A stretch of DNA of 64,000 bases, taken from contig NZ_CP058214.1 of the NCBI RefSeq assembly GCF_015482775.1, positions 3,276,501 through 3,340,500 of the forward strand, written 5' to 3'. Numbering within the stretch: the first letter of the stretch is position 1; every line of letters begins with the position of its first letter. This stretch comes from Kaustia mangrovi. Its GTDB lineage: Bacteria > Pseudomonadota > Alphaproteobacteria > Rhizobiales > Im1. Position numbers and translations under genes: made by a program. The notes under the pieces were generated by a model, which ran no database searches, was not told the origin of the DNA, and saw only the letters and a list, made by a program, of their open reading frames with translations. Positions 61,567 to 64,000 of the stretch are shown here, one piece after another.

Positions 61567-61789
61567 CGATCCGGTCCGATGAGAGGGCGCGCCGTCATTA
61601 CCCCAATGCCCGCAATATAAGGAGAGGGGACGATCCCGCTCAAGCCGCGATCATATCGCGCCAGCCGCGACGGATTTCAAGCGATGCTTTGCGCCGGCGC
61701 CACATCGTGAGGGCCGGGGCAGGCAGACATGGTTCGGCCGCCGCGCTCACGTCCTATGGGGTGGCTATCGATGCCCATTTGGGCGGAGG

Positions 61790-62158
61790 TTACGCGGCCG
61801 CGGGACTCGACGGGCGTCGTGCGCGCCATGTCAGCCAGCCATTCAGGCCAGCCAGTGCCAGGACGGCCAATGGCGGCACGGCGTGGGCATACTCCCCGTG
61901 CAGCAGGACGGTTCCGGCGGCCGCCGCCATGACCGCGCATGCGAGCGCGCTGCCGGCAAGCCGTGTGGCCGGCAAGGCGATGAGCACCGCAGCCGTCCAT
62001 TCCGTCAGCCCGGTGAGGTAATGGAACCAGTCCGGATATCCCCAGCGCTGGTAGTCGGCGAGGATCTCGGGAGATGCGAAGATATTGAGACTTCCCCCGA
62101 GAACGAAGAAGGCAGCCAGAAGCCAGCCATAGATATGCCGCCAGGGTAGAATTCTCAT
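61790..62158 (-). CDS. DoxX family membrane protein
   Basis: The 122-residue protein has four membrane helices, including YGWLLAAFFVLGGSLNIFA and GLTEWTAAVLIALPATRLAG, typical of small DoxX proteins. The ATG at 62158 follows AGGGAGAG; the frame upstream is not membrane-like. DoxX proteins have been linked to redox homeostasis and respiratory chains. It stands alone, with no clear operon partner. Confidence 0.8.
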   Translation of the reverse strand: MRILPWRHIYGWLLAAFFVLGGSLNIFASPEILADYQRWGYPDWFHYLTGLTEWTAAVLIALPATRLAGSALACAVMAAAAGTVLLHGEYAHAVPPLAVLALAGLNGWLTWRARRPSSPAAA

Positions 62159-62483
62159 GTCCGTGCTCTCCCTCACCGGCGCTGCGTCGACGGCCATCTG
62201 GGCCAGGGTCGCCGTATGTCGCGTCTGCTTAATCCTGTTCGCGGGCCCCGGCAATACAGTCGTGCAAACGGGGCGGTTTGCCCTGTGACCGTGGCACATG
62301 GCAGGGCCGATCTCTTCCGGTCAGGCGAGGTTCGCTTCGGCGAAATCGTCGTTCGCCAGCCGGTCGTGGAAGTCCGTCACATAGTCCGGGCGCCGGTTGC
62401 GGAAAGCGCCGTGACTTAGGCTTTGCGATGCTTGTCACGGTGCGGTTCCAGCGTTTCCGGGCTCGTGCCGCACGCAGCCTGTA
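62159..62483. other. Gap between DoxX and LysR genes, nothing recognised
   Basis: This 325-base stretch has no reading frame that looks coding. It holds the start region of the DoxX gene and a small GCCCTG/CAGGGC hairpin, with no clear terminator. Confidence 0.4.
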
Positions 62484-63422
62484 TCAGGCCCCACCCTGTG
62501 CCGATCCCACCCCGTGATTGCCGGGGCAGGCGGACAGCGTCTCCCGGACGCGCGAGATCATCCAGGAGCCGGCGGGGCCGGGCGGGTGGGCGACCGTGTG
62601 GATCGCATAGAGCGGATAGTGGGTTTCCGGATAAGGCTCGAGCTCGAGCCGGACCAGCCTGCCGGCGTCGAGATCGTCGCGCACCATGCTCTCCGGCAGG
62701 CCGCCCCAGCCCAGCCCCTCCAGAATCAGCGCGTGCTTGGTACCGACATCGGTCAGCCGCCAGGTCCGGAACGAGACGACATTGAAGTTCTGCCCCCTCG
62801 TCTGCTCGCTCATGTCGATCACGACGAGCTGGACATGCTCGCGGATGACGGACAGGGGAACCGGCGGCCTGGCCTGCGCCAGGGGGTGTCCCGGAGCGGC
62901 GACGGGCACCATCATGTTGTATCCGACGAGCGTCGTGGCGAAGCCGCCGGGGAGATCGGAGAGATGGCCGCCGATCCCGATGCGCGCCTCGCCCCTTGAA
63001 ACCAGATCGGCCACCATGCCGAGCGCACCGACCTGAAGCTTGAGGCCGACGGTCGGGAACTGGGCCTCGAAATCCCTGAGCACGGCCGCCAGGACCTGCG
63101 TGGGCAGCGTCACGTCGATGGCGGCGGAGAGCTCGCCCTCCAGCCCCTCCTTCAGGCCCTGGGAGCGGGCGCGCAGCTCTTCCAGATCGTCGACGATGCG
63201 TCGCGCATCGGCGAGCATGGCCCGCCCGCCATCGGTCAGCCGCGGCTCGCGGGTGCCCTCGCGGTCGAAGAGCCGGAGCTCGAGCTGGGCCTCCAGGTTG
63301 GCGATCGCATAGCTGATCACGGACTGTGATCGGTTGAGCCGGCGCGCCGCCGCAGAGAAGCTGCCGGTCTCGGCGACGGCGACAAAGACCTGAAGCTGGT
63401 CGAGGGTCGGATGCGGGGGCAT
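62484..63422 (-). CDS. LysR family regulator, probably of the adjacent azoR-like gene
   Basis: The 312-residue protein has a LysR winged helix (FVAVAETGSFSAAARRLNRS, QSVISYAIANLEAQL) and an effector domain to about 300. It is divergent from the azoreductase-like gene with 129 bases between, the usual arrangement for a LysR regulator and its target. The inducer is unknown. Confidence 0.9.
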   Translation of the reverse strand: MPPHPTLDQLQVFVAVAETGSFSAAARRLNRSQSVISYAIANLEAQLELRLFDREGTREPRLTDGGRAMLADARRIVDDLEELRARSQGLKEGLEGELSAAIDVTLPTQVLAAVLRDFEAQFPTVGLKLQVGALGMVADLVSRGEARIGIGGHLSDLPGGFATTLVGYNMMVPVAAPGHPLAQARPPVPLSVIREHVQLVVIDMSEQTRGQNFNVVSFRTWRLTDVGTKHALILEGLGWGGLPESMVRDDLDAGRLVRLELEPYPETHYPLYAIHTVAHPPGPAGSWMISRVRETLSACPGNHGVGSAQGGA

Positions 63423-63551
63423 GACCTATCTAATAACTGGATTGGTTCAATTTATATTTTGACGGTTAAATAGATGGGTGTCCATGCCTAGTTTCCTGGA
63501 GGATCGCCTGCCGACGGATGCAGGCAGCCACCAGACAAGAGGTCATGCATC
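63423..63551. promoter_or_regulatory. Divergent LysR-azoR control region
   Basis: The first 55 bases are strikingly AT-rich for this genome. They contain ATCTA (63428-63432) and TAGAT (63471-63475) as a weak dyad and TTGACG (63459-63464) as a possible -35 for the plus-strand gene. LysR binding is expected but the exact site is uncertain. Confidence 0.35.
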
Positions 63552-64000
63552 ATGTCGTCCATTCTTCTCGTCACCTCCAGCCCGCGCGGAGACACCTCGT
63601 TGTCCACCGAGGTCGCCAGGGAGCTCGCCGACAGGCTCGCCGCCGGCGATCCCGGCAGCACGATTGTCCATCGCGACCTCGCCGCGGACCCGCTGCCCCA
63701 TGTCGATGCCGATTTCGCCGCGGGCATCTATACGCCCGCGGAGGACCGCACGCCCGAACAGAGCCATGCCGTGGCCCGATCCGACCGCATGGTCGACGAG
63801 CTCCTCGCCGCCGACACGGTGATCGTCGCCACGGGCATGATCAATTTCAGCGTGTCCTCGGCGCTCAAATCCTGGATCGACCATGTGGCGCGCGCCGGGC
63901 GGACCTTCCGCTATGGCGAGACCGGGCCCGAGGGGCTCGCCGCGGGCCGGAAGGTCTACCTTGTCGTCGCCTCGGGCGGCGTCTATTCGCAAGGCCCGGC
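63552..64000 (+). CDS. azoR: FMN-dependent NADH-azoreductase, C-terminus cut by window edge
   Basis: The frame starts SSILLVTSSPRGDTSLSTEV, a flavodoxin-like FMN-binding start, and continues with TVIVATGMINFSVSSALKSW and the conserved VVASGGVYSQGPA near the cut end (149 full codons). This is the AzoR/quinone reductase pattern; it reduces azo compounds and quinones with NADH. A LysR regulator is divergent. Confidence 0.88.
   Translation, partial: MSSILLVTSSPRGDTSLSTEVARELADRLAAGDPGSTIVHRDLAADPLPHVDADFAAGIYTPAEDRTPEQSHAVARSDRMVDELLAADTVIVATGMINFSVSSALKSWIDHVARAGRTFRYGETGPEGLAAGRKVYLVVASGGVYSQGP

Overview
The window is GC-rich chromosomal DNA from an alphaproteobacterium, most likely of the order Hyphomicrobiales (Rhizobiales). 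The markers are lineage-restricted genes and sites: trcR, rcdA, DUF1192, DUF4164, an IalB-type protein, a cysteine-free ribosomal protein L31, an alpha-type 6S RNA between zapA and the 5-formyltetrahydrofolate cyclo-ligase gene, a serC-serA operon and a perfect CtrA box. Most of the window is conserved core genome. I see no tRNA or rRNA gene, insertion sequence, prophage or CRISPR array.

Left part (1-16.7 kb). Two cell-cycle regulators, trcR (cut by the window edge) and rcdA, flank a quinone oxidoreductase gene, a DUF1192 gene and a strong candidate small RNA carrying anti-Shine-Dalgarno motifs. Then come rpmE, an MsbA-like ABC exporter, and a long minus-strand block: tkt-gap-pgk-fba (lower glycolysis and pentose phosphate), a thiE-like gene coupled to a Sel1-repeat gene, efp, suhB, and a proton-channel/peptidoglycan-binding pair.

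Middle part (17-33 kb). DUF4164-zapA-6S RNA-fcl-ymdB-like-yebC runs toward ruvCAB-ybgC and the tolQRAB-pal-cpoB envelope operon, then tilS and ftsH. A three-gene transport and regulation module (TauE/SafE permease, Lrp regulator, EamA transporter) lies between yebC and ruvC. ftsH is preceded by a heat-shock (RpoH-type) promoter.

Right part (35-64 kb). folP and glmM are followed by two outer-membrane beta-barrel genes, the first behind a CtrA-type operator with overlapping palindromes. Next are serC-serA, purA, a second ftsH paralogue, an epimerase gene, a LysR gene, and thiC under a TPP riboswitch whose downstream hairpin covers the ribosome binding site. The accessory highlight is a 2039-residue YadA-type trimeric autotransporter made almost entirely of head repeats, including nearly identical 210-bp and 294-bp tandem units, flanked by an IalB-like gene and an unknown secreted protein. 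After it come a cupin gene with an apparent frameshift, a RimK-like ATP-grasp/GNAT operon, a DoxX gene, and a LysR regulator divergent from an azoR-like gene cut by the window end.

The most rewarding leads are the anti-SD small RNA, the head-dominated repetitive adhesin locus, the RimK-like/GNAT pair, the CtrA operator, and two genes that each appear to lack one base in a short homopolymer.
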